Positions 13,007-25,289 of a DNA stretch of 64,000 bases are shown one piece after another. Position 1 is the stretch's first letter; the number at the start of each line of letters is the position of its first letter. The DNA is from Prunus persica. Its lineage: Eukaryota > Streptophyta > Magnoliopsida > Rosales > Rosaceae. The notes under the pieces are model-generated. The model did no database searches and was not told the DNA's origin. It saw only the letters and a program-made list of their open reading frames with translations. A program made the translations under genes and the position numbers. The stretch covers positions 19,447,928-19,511,927 of the forward strand of contig NC_034011.1 of the NCBI RefSeq assembly GCF_000346465.2, given 5' to 3'.

Positions 13007-14606
13007 TGGCATGTTTACTAATCCATAATTAGATTATAAGGAATTGAATTGATGAGGAGTTGGATTGAGGAGAATTAGATTATGAAATCCTATTGGAATT
13101 GTTTATTAAATCATATGGATTGAGGAGGTCACTCTCTCGTTCATACGAGGAGAGCCTTGACGGCTAGGGTTAGAGTTTCTCCAGTTTTCTTTACTCATTC
13201 TCTACGCCGTCTCTCTCAGTCTTCTCTAATTGTCTCTTTTGGTTCTTCTTGGTGTATTGGGTACGACGTTATTTTTTATTTTTTGCTCTTTTGTTTTCCG
13301 TGGGGTGGCTGCGTCGACTTCCTTCCTGAATTCCCAAGGAGCTAGTCACTGGTGAGGGGTCTCCATCTTAACGCTATGGAGGTGGTCGCTGCCTCTTCTA
13401 CTTAAAGGGATGACAAGTATGCGGCACCAAACGGGAATTAGAAGCTTGCGAAAATTGGTGTTGGGCATATGATTGTTAGTGATATGGATTTTTTTGATAA
13501 GCGTAGTTTTTGTATCGAGGATGTTGTTGAAAAAGCAGAGGAGACCAGCCTCGAGGGGTCTACAATGTCTCCCTAATAATTCTCCTATGGAACGTTCGTG
13601 GGCTTAGCAACCGATAAACGTTCCTACTATGAAGATCTTTCTTCGGAATTTTCTTCATACTAAGAGGCCAATTTTGGTCTCCCTTGCTTGTCAGCTGGGG
13701 CTTTAGATCAAGAAAATTGGAGGTGGCGATTGGTGTTTGGCTGGATCTGTTATGATGCTCACAATACGTTTTTTACTCTGTACGAAGAACTATGATGCTT
13801 TCTTTAGATCATAGAAGGCTTTCTTTGACAGTACCTGCGTAGTGATGGGATGTGTTTCAATGGTTTTGTGGTTGGTTGATTGGTTAGATCTATTCTAATA
13901 CCCATAGTACGTTTTTGACTCTATACGAAGAACTATGATGTTTTTTCTAGATCATAGGAGGACTTCTCTGATAGTACCTACGTAATTATGGGATGTTGTT
14001 TTAAGGGTTTTGTGGTTGAGTTTAGGTTGGTTTGTTTCATATAAGTTGTTTGACTCTTCTGTTTAGTCAATAACATTGGTAGTACTCTTTCCTACCCCGG
14101 GATTTTGTTTTCTTTGGAAAGGTTTTAACGAGGCCGTCATTAATATGCTAGTTCTTACCATGTAATGTTCCTTTCGGTTGAATGAAATACCATCTTTTCT
14201 CAACAACAACAAAAAACCATATGGATTGAGAGGAGTTAGATTTCGGATTCCTATTGAAATTGTTTACTAAAACATATGGAATTAGGGTAGGAGTGGTGCT
14301 ACTTACTAAAATGTCCTTGTTATTGGGTTAAAGTAGATGGCAAATTTAGAATTTTGAAAATTGTATGAGGATATAATGGGTAAAAAAGGTGAATTTTTAA
14401 AGGTTAGTTCTCTAGGAATTCGAATACCACCTCCCACCCAAGAATTGAATTCTTCCAAAATCAGGAATTCAATTTCTAATTTTGTGTGGGCCCCACTTAC
14501 TTTTCAATTCCTTAATGTGAAGTAAACGCAGAAATCTTCCATATGTGGAATTCAATTCCTGATGAGAATTCCAATTCCTAATTAGTAAACACATCATTAA
14601 AGGCCG
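13007..14606. mobile_element. Third-level element: hAT-type MITE with 8-bp TSD TACATTTA
   Basis: The element is flanked on both sides by the exact 8-mer TACATTTA (12999-13006 and 14607-14614), the target duplication length of hAT transposons. Its ends both carry TGTTTACTAAT-like sequence (13014 on; inverted ATTAGTAAACACAT near 14581-14594). The outer few bases are imperfectly matched. It lies just inside the left terminus of the second-level element. A LINE fragment interrupts it; the hAT-type sequence resumes at about 14216. Confidence 0.7.
13127..14215 (+). mobile_element. Fourth-level element: internally deleted LINE (non-LTR retrotransposon)
   Basis: The frame at about 13580-13612 reads LWNVRGLSNR, the conserved start of the LINE ORF2 endonuclease. 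The segment ends with a 3' tail rich in AAC/A (CTCAACAACAACAAAAAA). It is flanked by an imperfect target duplication, CATATGGATTGAGGAGG on the left (about 13111-13127) and CATATGGATTGAGAGGAG on the right (from about 14218). Only about 1.1 kb remains, with no reverse transcriptase core, so the middle is deleted. A region of about 135 bp is tandemly duplicated within it (about 13740-13876 and 13880-14012; both contain ACGAAGAACTATGATG). Confidence 0.7.
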
Positions 14607-15166
14607 TACATTTACCCACATTTCACAACATCTAAACTATTCTATTAATCTATTCGTTTAAAATATGACATATCAACAACAAGTATTATTTATTTATTTT
14701 TCATGAAAAGAAGTGTTTAAAATTAACAAGTCTTTTATTGATTAAATAAAAAATAAAGTAACAATCCACGAAAGTTACCCATAACCTTCAAAGTATATGA
14801 AAAAGTGTTATATGGAAGATCAAAATGGAATATCCTTTGAATAAGCATCTTCACTCATCGCTCCTTCTCAATATAATCAATTTACCGAAAAAAATATATC
14901 CCTACATTCAACAATTTGGAAAACCAATTTGATTTGTATTTTGCATTTGTGTTGACACTTGCTTAAATGCAGGTAAATGCACAACATCTAAATGTAGAGG
15001 TTCGGGATTCCATAATTATCACTTTTCTCAACACTTCACGTGTTCATGGGCATAATCATGATTCTATAATACAAAGCAAAGAGTTAACTCTGGACTTATG
15101 GTAATGGTTATGGATACGTGTCAAATGTTGAGAAAGGTGGTGAGGTATACTTTGGGATAAAGTGGT

Positions 15167-16001
15167 GAACAAATATATTTCCAACAGAAAATATTTCATC
15201 CTCCCCTAGAAGTAGAAACTCCTACATTTCATGGCATGTGAGTAGAAAGTTTTTCTTATATTTTTAATAAATTATTTTTGTACATGCGTCAAACTTAAAC
15301 TGTGATTTTGCACATGTGTACGGACATAAATAGTCAAAATAATATAAATATATTTTTATTTGATAAAGGGAGGAACTATCAACTTGAATCTCTTCCAATA
15401 TTGAGAAAAAATGTCACTAAATTAAATGCTAGTTGGTTTTTTTTTTTTTTTTTTTGGTGTGCAGTGATAATGTGATCACATTACATACTTCACAACTCAT
15501 TTATCTTTTTTTATTTTATTAATACAAGCGATTGGAATAAGAGGATTTACAAAAATATTTACTGGTGTTACCAATTTCAAATCTATGACCACATGAATAA
15601 AAGTAAAAGAACTCAACCATCTATATTCCATCACCTATATAAGGTTTTTATTTATTTATTTTTGGTAATGAAAAGACAAATCTAAAAACGCATCAAGCTT
15701 AGCGGGACCTATCTACCGCTTGTAAGCCAGAACAGTATTTCTAAGCGAAAAAATCTCAAGAAACAAGTAGCTAGCTCACAGGAAAAGAGTCAATAAAAGG
15801 AAAAAATTCTCACTTTTTTTTTTTCCTTTTTTATTTTTTGTTTAATGCGTGTTAGAAGCTTAGAAAGCAACATCATCATCTTCACCTGCTAGTCCATGAA
15901 ATGAAACAAACCTAACAGCCTTCTTCAACCTCACCGATAACCAAAAGGCCTCTAATTTACCAAAAGTTTCAGGCTTTCGATCCTCTCGATCTACCAATAC
16001 T
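15167..16001. other. Upstream region of the SWAP70-like gene
   Basis: A+T-rich DNA with several T-runs. A TATATAAG motif at 15636-15643, about 360 bases before the ATG, is a candidate TATA box if the leader is long. No gene is seen. Confidence 0.35.
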
Positions 16002-19000
16002 ATGGCCACCAATGGTGCCCCTCCGGTCAGCCCCTTTGCCTATATTTACTTGTTTTTTGTATGTATTTGAAAAGGTTTTGATATTCATGGTGGGCAATTG
16101 TGAATTTTCTGTTCGAGCAGAGAGCTGCGGACGCAGAGAATAGCTTGGAGAAGATCAAGCGTCATCTGGCTTCGGGTTCTGGCCGGAACTTGTTGCAGGG
16201 CCCGCTTCTCAAGCGATCCGAGACGGTAGGATCCCGTAGCCTCCCATTTGTCTTTCTTTTACTTTCTTTTTTTGTGGTTTCAAACTATTTTTTAGGATTA
16301 GATTTTGGTTCTTGCGAAAGTTCAGTTTCTTTTTTGTTGGGTCAATTCCGAATTTAGATTCTGTTGGCGTTTCATTGAACCGCTTGTACTGCGAATTAGA
16401 AAAATGATTAGTAACATTTTTTAAGCTCCCGTTGATATTATGGAAGTTCGGTCATTTCAAAACTGAAGTCTTTATAAATCATGCTTGAAAGAGTTCTAAA
16501 TGTAATTTGGACACTGGGATGGTTTGGCGAGCTTTTCTTTGTAGTGCTCTTTGTTCTGGAAATTATTGACCTGCTGTTTTCTTTTAACAGCTGAGAAAAT
16601 GGAACGAGCGGTGGGTGATCTTAGACCCGACAACAGGGAGAATGGAATACAAGTTAGTTGTGCAAGACATTCTTACTTCAATTTATGCCTTATAGATGCA
16701 TTGCCCAACACCATACTTTTTTATGATTTAGGATTAGGAGAAATGAACCGACTGTCAAGGGAACCATTCTCTTTGATGCAAATAGCACAATCACCCTTTC
16801 TCCAGTGAACTTCCAGTAAGATTCATTTTTGCATAGTATCCGTTTTATATAACAGTCATCTGTGCTGGTTGTAATTTCAATGATGGGTTACATGATTTCT
16901 TTTTCTGTTTTGTGTTTTCAGTGGGATGCAAAAGTATGATGGCTGCTGTTTCTGTATCCTCATTTATTCTCTAGTATTTTCGTAATGTAGAAAACAAAAT
17001 GAGGCATATCTTTTAACTTCTATAGAAAACATTCTTGTAAATCTGGATCGCAATTTCTGAACTTGCATGCTTCTTAACTTCATTCTATAGATATTGGGAC
17101 CCCACAGAAAAAAGACTACTTCCTTTGTGCAGAGACTCCTGGTGCAGCTAGAGCATGGGTATCAACACTACAGTAAGTTCTTTCCCTTTATATTATGCTG
17201 TAGTGATTATGTAGATGTTATTATATATCGTACAGTTTTGTCTTTATGCGCATGTTATAAATACTTTATAACGTCTAGGGCAGAGTTATATGCTGCTGAT
17301 TCAAATGAGAAATTAGTTAACACATGTAATGGAGATTATCGCTGTGGGTTGAGGAAAAAACAAGGGTTTTAGAATTTGTTTTCCTATTCTTACTATTTAA
17401 TTTGAACTTTCCCAATGTAGTTTGAGTTCTCTTTTAGACCGCCCATTGCATATGGTTGGGCATTGTGAAGTTCGCTTGTAGTTTACAGGCTAAATGTAAT
17501 GGCTTATCCAAAAATTTCCTCATCTTCAAGTAATATATTAGCAAGTTACTTCTCTTAAAATGTGACTTATCAGGGGAAAAAAAGACTCTTAGTTTGTTAT
17601 GTTACTTCAGTCAAAGATATTATTCATGCATCATATGGTTGATGTAAATTTTTTGTATGATGTCAATAGAAGCCTGTGGTCCATTGGGGATGAATTGGAA
17701 TAGGGTGCATTTTCAAGACTAAAAGACTTAATTTTCTGTTGTCATAGTGAAAGAGGCAATGCTTATCTGACAAAAATTCCACCTTTCCTTTATTTCCGGT
17801 GTGGTATTTGACGAATCATTTCCATAAAGACCGGATTAGCAGTTTCCATTATTACATGTTTCATCTAATCTTGTCTTTTGCTCTTTTTTTGTTTTTTTGT
17901 CATCTGACGCAGAGCAACACAATTGGTTTTAAAGGCCCATAAAGAAGCTGTGAATTCCTTGAGTGGCAATGGTTCTGCGAAACTGGGAACGGTTGCAGCA
18001 GTTGTTGCTGCTGCCAATTCGACTGCTTTGGAGAGTTCTAAGGATATTGAAGCAGCAATGCATATTTCTTTGAGAAATGCTTTGGGAGTGATAACGAATA
18101 AGCCAACTGATGGTCCAATGGATGATTTTGCAATTATGAAGGTACTGCTTATGATCTAGTTATTTACACTGCCCTACATTCATTTTGAAATGGCTTTTAC
18201 AGTATAGTTTGTTAATGAAAGGGCCCTGGTTTCAATTGTACTTTATCAGTTCTGTGTCATGAGAAACAGTTTTAGAAGGTAATTGACACCCAGTAGTGTT
18301 TAAAACATTCATTTGTGCACAATAGAGATAGAAACATGCTACATCATTGAATTTCTTCCAAACTTGTGAGAAGCAAACATGAGGAATGTTGACTCCTCTG
18401 CAGTCCTTCAAATCCAATTGCTCTTTGTGAACTTTTAGTTCACTTAGACTTTGTTTTCTGATTGTGTATCTCTGTTCTGTAGGAGACATTACGGGTCAAA
18501 GATGACGAACTACAAAATTTGGCTAGGGACCTTCGTGCACGCGACTCAACAATTAAAGAAATAGCAGAAAAATTAACTGAGACTGCTGAAGCTGCTGAGG
18601 CTGCAGCCTCTGCAGCTCATACGATTGATGAACAAAGGAGAATTGTTTGTGCAGAAATTGAGCGCTTAAAAAAAGATTCAGATAAGCAGCTGGAATCTTC
18701 CATGTTAAAGGTATTGATAAGCTCTTCTTTGTTAATTTTGTAGTGTCTTTGGATAAGTGATCTCCTTTCCCCCTCCACTACTATAAATTATTAATTTGGA
18801 AAAAGAAAAAAAAAAAACTAACTTTTTGTTCTGAGAGCACTTTTGATTGTTCAACTTTTTTTGTGGCTTTTGTTCATATTTGTAGCTAAAAGATTCTGAA
18901 GAAAAGGCTATGGCCTTAAGCAAAGAAAGAGACCAATTGATCAGGCAGAGAGATTCTGCTCTTCAGGAGGCACACATGTGGCGTTCTGAGCTTGCAAAAG

Positions 19001-19641
19001 CTAGAGAGCGTGTTGTGATATTAGAAGCAGCTGTCGTGAGAGCAGAGGAGAAGGTTAGGGTTGCAGAGGCAGATGCTGAAGCTAGAATAAAGGAGGCTGT
19101 GCAGAAAGAATCAGCTGCGCTGAAGGACAAGCAAGAGCTCCTGGTCTATGTGAATAAGTTGCAAGCACAGCTTCAAAGGTTTAGTACCTTCTGCCTTTTA
19201 CCCAATATATAAGTGGCTTGGGGATTATAATCCTTTAGTCCCTTATTAAGATATCATCAATATTTTATTAATCAACCATTTCATGTTGACAGACATCACA
19301 TTGATACGAAGCAAGTGTTTGAGGAGAAGTCTGAGTCTGGCAATACACCCCTGACTAAACATGTAGACTTGTCTGAAGAAAATGTTGATAAAGCATGCCT
19401 CAGTGTTTCTAGAACAGTCCCAGTACCAGGGGAGAGTGTAGTTCACATGGCTGGGGATCAGGTCAACCACCGGCCAGCTGTAGATGGTGAATGGAGTGAC
19501 ATTCAGGCTCAAGATGCAAGGATAGCTGATGTAAGAGAAATTGCCCCCGAGTCAGAAGCAAGTAGCTTGGATATTCCTGTTGTTAGCCAACCAGCTGGTA
19601 ACCAACATGAACAAGGAGGGAACTCTTTTCATCAGCCTTGA
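16002..19641 (+). CDS. SWAP70: SWAP70-like PH-domain protein, 10 exons
   Basis: This is the plant homologue of SWAP70, a PH-domain protein with a long coiled coil; plant SWAP70 has been linked to Rho-of-plants (ROP) GTPase activation. Exons: 16002-16025, 16121-16225, 16591-16652, 16732-16815, 16922-16953, 17091-17172, 17913-18141, 18483-18710, 18886-19178, 19293-19641. They join in frame to 495 residues, close to the Arabidopsis length. The PH domain spans roughly residues 38-135: LLKRSETLRKWNERWVIL, then YDGCCFYIGTPQKKDYFLCA and the closing helix GAARAWVSTL. An Ala/Glu-rich coiled coil follows (EIAEKLTETAEAAEAAAS; EAHMWRSELAKARERVVILE). The C-terminal tail contains DIPVVSQPAGNQ. Exon 1 encodes only eight residues. 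No defect is seen. Confidence 0.92.
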
Positions 19642-21360
19642 AAATGAAGTGATACATTTGTAGAGCAGAAAACTTGGAATTGTAGGGCGTGCGGCGGACT
19701 ATATAGAAGTCAGTTATAGGAGAAATGTGAACTTGGTGTACTTTTTATACCCTTTCATTTATCAAATTGAGGTCTTGGCAGCCTGATTCTGCATGGATCA
19801 GGCTAGGCGTCTGTATGCGCCGCATTGTGTCGAATATTCACAGATAAAGAAAACACGTGCTAGGCCCATCTTTGTATAATGCGTTCCATGTGTTCCCGCT
19901 GGCCACGTGCAAAAATTTATCCTGATTGTGTTCATATTGTGCTATTAACAGAGGGTTTATACTTATGTGGAAGAAGTATCTTTGGAGCTTCTTCCTAAAC
20001 TATCTATCATGTTTCTGAAAAGAACCTAAGTGGAATTTTCTGTGCAACAATCCGAACATTTCGTTTTCCCCAACTTGTTCGTTTTATTAATCTATTTATT
20101 TACATTTCTGTGAGTTTTTTATCCTTTCTGCGAGCAGTATGAGAAGTTCTATGATATTGAATACTGATGGTGGTTTTTGCTTTTTGGGTATGGTGTGGTC
20201 ATTTACAACCATAAAAGCAAACCCCACAAGAACTGTTTCTCAAAAGACAAAGAATATCCAAAATTTTGGAATCTAACTTATATGGTTAAACCTCATTAAG
20301 TGGAGAGAATCCGCATTGTAATTGGGTGTATGCACCCATATCTCTATGGAAATATTTTTGCTCACTACTGTTGAGGCCTAAAATGTCACAAGAAGCCCAA
20401 GAATGTTTAAAGCCCAATATAACATATAATGTTGATAATGCGTCAATCCAAGCTATATTTTGAGAATTTATCCATTAAATAAATATAGAAATAGTGTACG
20501 TGTCATGCCAAGCAAATAATACATTTTTCTATGCTAAATCACCCAACAAGCCACATACATGCATGAGGCTTGCTGAGAGGGTTGTGGTGTGAATGGTTAC
20601 AAGGAGGCCCATCAAAAGGTTCAAGAAATGGAGGTTTTTGGGCTGCTTGGGAGCACCAAAATCCAAGCCCATTTGTATTGAGCCTATTGAGTGGATAAGC
20701 AGAGAGCGTGTCTTCTTCCAGCCTTTATTACCCGATCTCCAATTTTCTACCTTAGAGCACCAGAACCACTACCAGTCTTGCTTCAGCGACTACTACCCAA
20801 CCCCCAACTGCCCCGCACTAAAGCCTCAGTCATACTTATTGTGTCACCAACTTGAGTCGCTCATTCATCACCTGCTTGAGCTTCAGCGGCTATAATCTCA
20901 CTGCTGGAAACCATCATTTTCTTCTCCCATCAACCATCAACCATCTTCTCTCTTTTTTTGTTTTTTTTGTTTTTTTCCAGAAACCATCATCTTCTTCTCT
21001 CAGCAACTATCCTCTCATTTTCCCAAAAGCCATCCTTTACCTTTTTTCCAGAAACTAGAAGCCATTCCAAGTTCTAAAATAGCCTTGATCCAAAACACTG
21101 TTTCAAGTCAGGCAGACGCTCTTGCTAAACTCGTGGAGACTTAGCTCCCATGCCAAAAGTCACTCAAGCCAAGCCAAAATTTTAGTTCATAACAATCATT
21201 ATCAGCTTGGTGATAAGAAACCAGAGTATTCCCTAAGAATCAGCATTCTTTCGGGGTATTTTGGGGCCTAATTCTTGAACTCAGGCAAAGGGGCAATGTC
21301 ACTCTCTCTTTACAGCCGCCCAAGTCCACATAGAGCTATTGGAACAAAAAAATCCCCATA
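19642..21360. other. Downstream flank of SWAP70-like gene and unassigned DNA
   Basis: The first few hundred bases are probably 3' UTR. From about 20370 to 21340 the sequence changes character (GTTGAGGCCTAAAATGTC onward, C-rich open frames at 20593-21058). It could be a degraded retroelement or solo LTR, but I found no matching terminal repeat or target duplication. Confidence 0.3.
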
Positions 21361-21530
21361 ACCACTTTAACCCAAGGTGTACCTTCACCATCATTCTCAA
21401 CACTTGACACGTGTCCATGGGCCTAACTATAGTTAACTTTTTACTTTGTATTTATGGATCATGGTTATGCTCATGGACACATGTCAAATGTTGAGAAGGA
21501 TGATGAAGGTACACCTTAGGTTAAAGTGGT
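21361..21530. mobile_element. Intact MITE copy with about 70-bp inverted repeats
   Basis: It begins ACCACTTTAACCCAAGGTGT and ends, in inverse, with ACACCTTAGGTTAAAGTGGT. The arms also share CTCAACACTTGACACGTGTCC with GGACACATGTCAAATGTTGAG, so almost the whole element folds into one hairpin. It is the uninterrupted relative of the element at 12954-15166. No coding capacity. Confidence 0.8.
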
Positions 21531-21825
21531 GAGTAAAAATGCTCTCATATCTCTATAGCACTCATCACGTGATATGTATGTATACACCAAGTAATTATAG
21601 TGTTGTAGTACAGTAGTATGGTCATGTGGTATAATTTGTCCACATGTTATAATATAAGTGGATATTTATTGATACTATTCTGTAAAAGGAGGAAATATCA
21701 ACCATGTCGTTTACCCATGTTATAACACGTGTACATGCTATACCATGTAATCCTACTACCATACTATTATATAATTTCTCGTATGCACACATGTCTTTAT
21801 AGTGCCCCCCATGTGACATATATAC

Positions 21826-22245
21826 TTTTTTTTTTTTAACAAAAGGATTATGCGAGATTAGCTTCTCAGTATCGGTCATCAGATGCACAAACATCCACCA
21901 CCCTTAAAGAGGGGACCAACACTCCGAAAGCCCCCCGCCCGTCTCCTTGATCATAATTATTAATAAGAAACAAAAAAGAGATACAAGAACAATGGGGGAC
22001 CAAACCAAACCTTGAAGAAGAGAAAGACAATGACAGAAATGCACAACAACATGCTGACCTAAGAGACCAAAACTCTGAAAGAGTAAACAAAAGAAATTAG
22101 GAGAACCTGTAATTAGGCATGCCCAGCTAGTCCCGCTGACAAAAAGGCAAAATAAAAGAAGGTGCAGTATCCCACCAAATTAAACCAGAGTCCAAAGCAC
22201 CATGATTTGCCAAAGCATCAGCAGCACGATTACCCTCACAAAACA
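21826..22245 (-). mobile_element. 5'-truncated LINE, 3' end with poly(A)
   Basis: On the minus strand the segment from 22245 translates FCEGNRAADALANHGALDSG, the C-terminal part of the RNase H domain found in plant LINE ORF2 proteins, followed by about 270 bases of 3' UTR. It ends in a run of A (the T-run 21826-21837 on the plus strand). Only the last part of the element was copied, as usual for LINE insertion. Flanking sequences CATGTGACATATATAC and CACATGATATAC may be a decayed target duplication. Confidence 0.7.
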
Positions 22246-22619
22246 CTTATCACATGATATACCCATGTCTTTATTGCGTTCATGTGTGCTTATAGAGCTC
22301 ATACTTAATCCAACTCCTCGATTCAATTCATCCTCATCTCATTACATAGTAAAAAAACATGTTTACAACAATCTAGCATTTGACTTTGGCACACTATATA
22401 TTATAGTATATATTGATATTTTAAAATTATAGTTAAATTAGTAGGTAAATCAAGGTTTGTCACATTCTTATTTATATATATACGATAGTCGCTACAATTT
22501 TATTACTGTATTTACCTACCATGAGACAGAAAAAGGAAGGCTCACAGAAAAGGAAAAAAAAAACAAAAACAAAAGGTTTGAGGTGCACACCATCCTCCAA
22601 ATATGCCTAATCTATACAG
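22246..22619. other. 3' flank of the NAC gene
   Basis: A+T-rich spacer, probably including the NAC 3' UTR next to the stop codon. Nothing else recognised. Confidence 0.4.
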
Positions 22620-24105
22620 TCATAAACTTGGGAAAGATGGATCAACAGCCAGCTGCACCACTGGTCTCAGCTCATCCCAGTTTCCATTTATAAAGAAATC
22701 GTTGTCGCTTGGAATATCCCTCAAGCTTGAATAAGATGTTGCATATGGAGTCTCCTCTACAAATTTAAACCACTGATTTGTTTCATCAACTTGTTCGTCC
22801 ACACGAACTGGTTTTGATGATGATCTTTCAATGCGTTGCATGACGACCGACTCTTGAGGGCTCACGTGTGGCTCGCCGCAGTAGTTCTCAGATTCGAAGC
22901 TGCATGTTTTAGAACTTGAATCGGTAGGGTTTTGTTTGGTGTTGCCTTCTTTCCAGTCATCTGGTGTGTACTTTTTGTAAGATGGGATTCGTTTGAAAAT
23001 TCTGCAGAGTGTCCAAACTTCCTGCAAACCAATCACGTCATTCAAAATTGTGATTAGCTTTCTGACTTGCAAATAATTAGACAATTAACTTAATGAGGAG
23101 ATATAATCCAGCACTAAGATAACTAACTCCACGCATGCATAGGGTTCGTAATGTTCTCTTGCAACAATTAACCTAATTAATGTATGAGATTCAGGTAAAT
23201 ATGTATCTTAATTTTGTTGCGCAATATTATCTATAATATAACATTGCCGTCAATCTAATACATATAAGCATCTCATGTTGCACCAATTGTTTTCTTGTAT
23301 CGATCCAGTGTTTTCACATATCATACTTGTCAATGAGATCTACATATATTTAAACAAAATTTCACTTAGAGCATACAAGTTCACAATATGACAACACAAC
23401 TCTATCAAGAAAGTTTACACATATAAATTGTGGTCTTATCATACTTCACTTGGGGCATACGATAAATTTAACACATATATATACAAAATTTGAGTCACCT
23501 AACTAAGACTATAAGGCCATCTCCAATGTTAAGACCCCAAATTCTTGATCTGGGTCCAAACCTATGTTAGGCCTTCTCCAATGCCCTAGAAACCCAAAAT
23601 CCAAATTTACTTTTACTCATGTGCATCAATTAGAGCAAAAAAGAATTACAAAGCCTTTAGGCACCACCATTTTTAGACTCATATGAGAGTTTTGGTATGA
23701 AAATTTGGGTATTACATTAGAGATGCCCTAAGAATTAGGGAAGAGACTTACAGCTTCTTGTGTAATGTCCTTAGCATTGAGGAAGTTGGTAGTTTTCCCA
23801 TGGCCGTGAGGTGGAAGGCGAAACTCATTCATCATCCAATCAGTTTTGGTGCCTTTGCCAGCACTCCCACGGTAGTAGACTAATGATTTCTTGAGGCCAA
23901 TGCACTCGAGGGGCTCTTTCACTGAATATATGGGCTTGTCAATGCCAGTCGCTTTCCAAAATCCAGAACCCGTCACTCTGTTAGGCCTTATGCTGTTCCT
24001 GTATTTTCTCCCTCTTCTGCAAAAGAAGTAGCACTCTTTATCCCCCACAGTGCTTACTTCTTCATTGTTACCCGAAAACAAGCCACTCATGAGAGCAAAT
24101 TATAA

Positions 24106-24138
<33 letters not shown>

Positions 24139-25050
24139 GGTTAGAATGACACATGCATGCAATGAAGTTGGTCAGTTATATATCTACGATGAACTCTTTG
24201 TGTTTTGTATGTCTCAACATGTTTTGCTTAACTTAATAGGAGATATAGACTCATATGCAAATAGTGTTTGTTACGACAACTTTTAGGACCCCTAATCAGC
24301 GGAAAAAGTTACATAATTCAGAGTGATGGGACAATTGTGTCTACAACATTCATCTCAATTGTTCCATCACTCCACGGCATGTAAAGTTTTTTCCTCTTAA
24401 CCATTCCACGTTGTCCTAGCTATCTAGCTAACTAAATTAGGTAGGTAGCTCATTTTGTTCAACTTTTTCTTTGGAATAAATTATTTAATAGCGGACTTAA
24501 AATTCAAATTAAAGTGATGATTACACAACTAACTAGAACCCTAATTTTGCTTCGGATGGAGATTTTAGTTTCGATAAGCAGACAGTTTGCTGAGTAGTTT
24601 CATTTCCTAGCATACATTAAAAATACCTATATATGTATAAATGATTGCTATAAGACATGCAAAACGCGCAGCCTCCTCGTATAATTCTCTCTTTCTGCCA
24701 TACCAGGTGTACTGTAAAGATCTATCAACTTCATATCTGAGATATTAATCCAACATATTCTCAAGATTTTTGCATACATATTTATTCACAGATACACATA
24801 TATAATCAACTGAAAATCAAAAATTATCAAGGGTGGTCTTACTTGGAAGATCCCAAGGATCATATTTGTAGATATCAATCTGTTTAATGAGCTCCATGCT
24901 AATGGGTTTCTTCTCCACCTTCTTCTTTAAATAAAACCCAACAAGCTCCTCATCAGTTGGATGAAATCTAAACCCTGGAAGCATGATTTCCTCATCATCC
25001 TCCTTAACCTTCTGATCTGAAGAATTTCTCATCACCTTCGCCACGTCCAT
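22620..25050 (-). CDS. JUB1: NAC transcription factor, JUB1/NAC042-like, three exons
   Basis: NAC proteins are plant DNA-binding transcription factors; JUB1/NAC042 is known as an H2O2-induced regulator of stress tolerance and senescence. Exons are 25050-24843, 24059-23752 and 23021-22620, giving 305 residues. Subdomain A is [21 protein letters not shown] includes the acidic [14 protein letters not shown] have [20 protein letters not shown] ends [11 protein letters not shown]. The JUB1 assignment rests on [30 protein letters not shown], and a C-terminal WDELRPVV that matches JUB1's distinctive tail. The exon 2 acceptor (after 24060) has alternatives within a few bases; I chose the one giving [10 protein letters not shown]. 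The second intron holds a MITE. All five NAC subdomains are intact. Confidence 0.88.
23515..23728. mobile_element. Harbinger/Tourist-type MITE in the NAC second intron
   Basis: The ends GGCCATCTCCAATG and CATTAGAGATGCCC are inverted repeats, flanked on both sides by TAA (23512-23514 and 23729-23731), the 3-bp target duplication of PIF/Harbinger elements. It has no coding capacity. It shares its terminus with the element at 47861-48503 and the right end at 60691. Confidence 0.75.
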
Positions 25051-25052
25051 CT

Positions 25053-25125
25053 CTCTCTCTCTCTCTCTCTCTCTAGACTCTACTATTCTTCTCAGCGCTA
25101 TAGTATCAATCTTCTTATATATATA
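25053..25125 (-). promoter_or_regulatory. NAC leader (CT)n tract and TATA box
   Basis: A CT microsatellite lies directly before the NAC ATG. A TATATATATA stretch (about 25114-25124 on the plus strand) sits roughly 65-75 bases upstream, a plausible TATA box. CT-rich leaders are common in plant genes. Motif evidence only. Confidence 0.4.
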
Positions 25126-25289
25126 GAGTAAATATCTTAGTTAAGTTTCTCCCCCACGAGAATTTAAATTAATTAATTAATTAAAATATTATATATATCG
25201 ATGTTTCAAGCGGTGGTGGTTGCCTCAGTCAAGTCATGGCATGATCGAAAAGGTCTTGGAAGAAGTCTATATCTCATATGCTGGTCCCT

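Larger units (their letters stand above)
12977..15019. mobile_element. Second-level element with roughly 30-bp inverted ends
   Basis: The left terminus ATAATTATGGATCTCGAGCC (12977 on, through CTCTACATTTA) is repeated in inverse at 14989-15019, ending CCATAATTAT, with one or two mismatches. It sits between GGTGTATC and CACTTTTCTCAAC, which are contiguous in the intact MITE copy at 21.4 kb apart from small differences. It therefore inserted into the outer MITE. Coding content of its own is not seen; most of its length is the next nested element. Confidence 0.6.
12954..15166. mobile_element. Outermost element of a nested cluster: MITE with ACCACTTTAA ends
   Basis: The left end ACCACTTTAATGAAAGGTGTA (12954 on) pairs with an inverted right end finishing in GGGATAAAGTGGT (15166). 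The right half (about 15027-15150) contains CTCAACACTT...ACGTGTTCATGGGC and ACGTGTCAAATGTTGAG, which closely match the uninterrupted copy of the same family at 21361-21530. In this copy the left half is cut after GGTGTATC by another element (12977-15019). The flanks also share a GAGCATTTTT-like stretch with the intact copy. Confidence 0.7.

Noticed and set aside
20593..21058. A small gene with a Cys- and Ser-rich product
   Set aside because: The overlapping frames are C-rich low complexity with no domain, no supported splice structure and no family match that I recognise.
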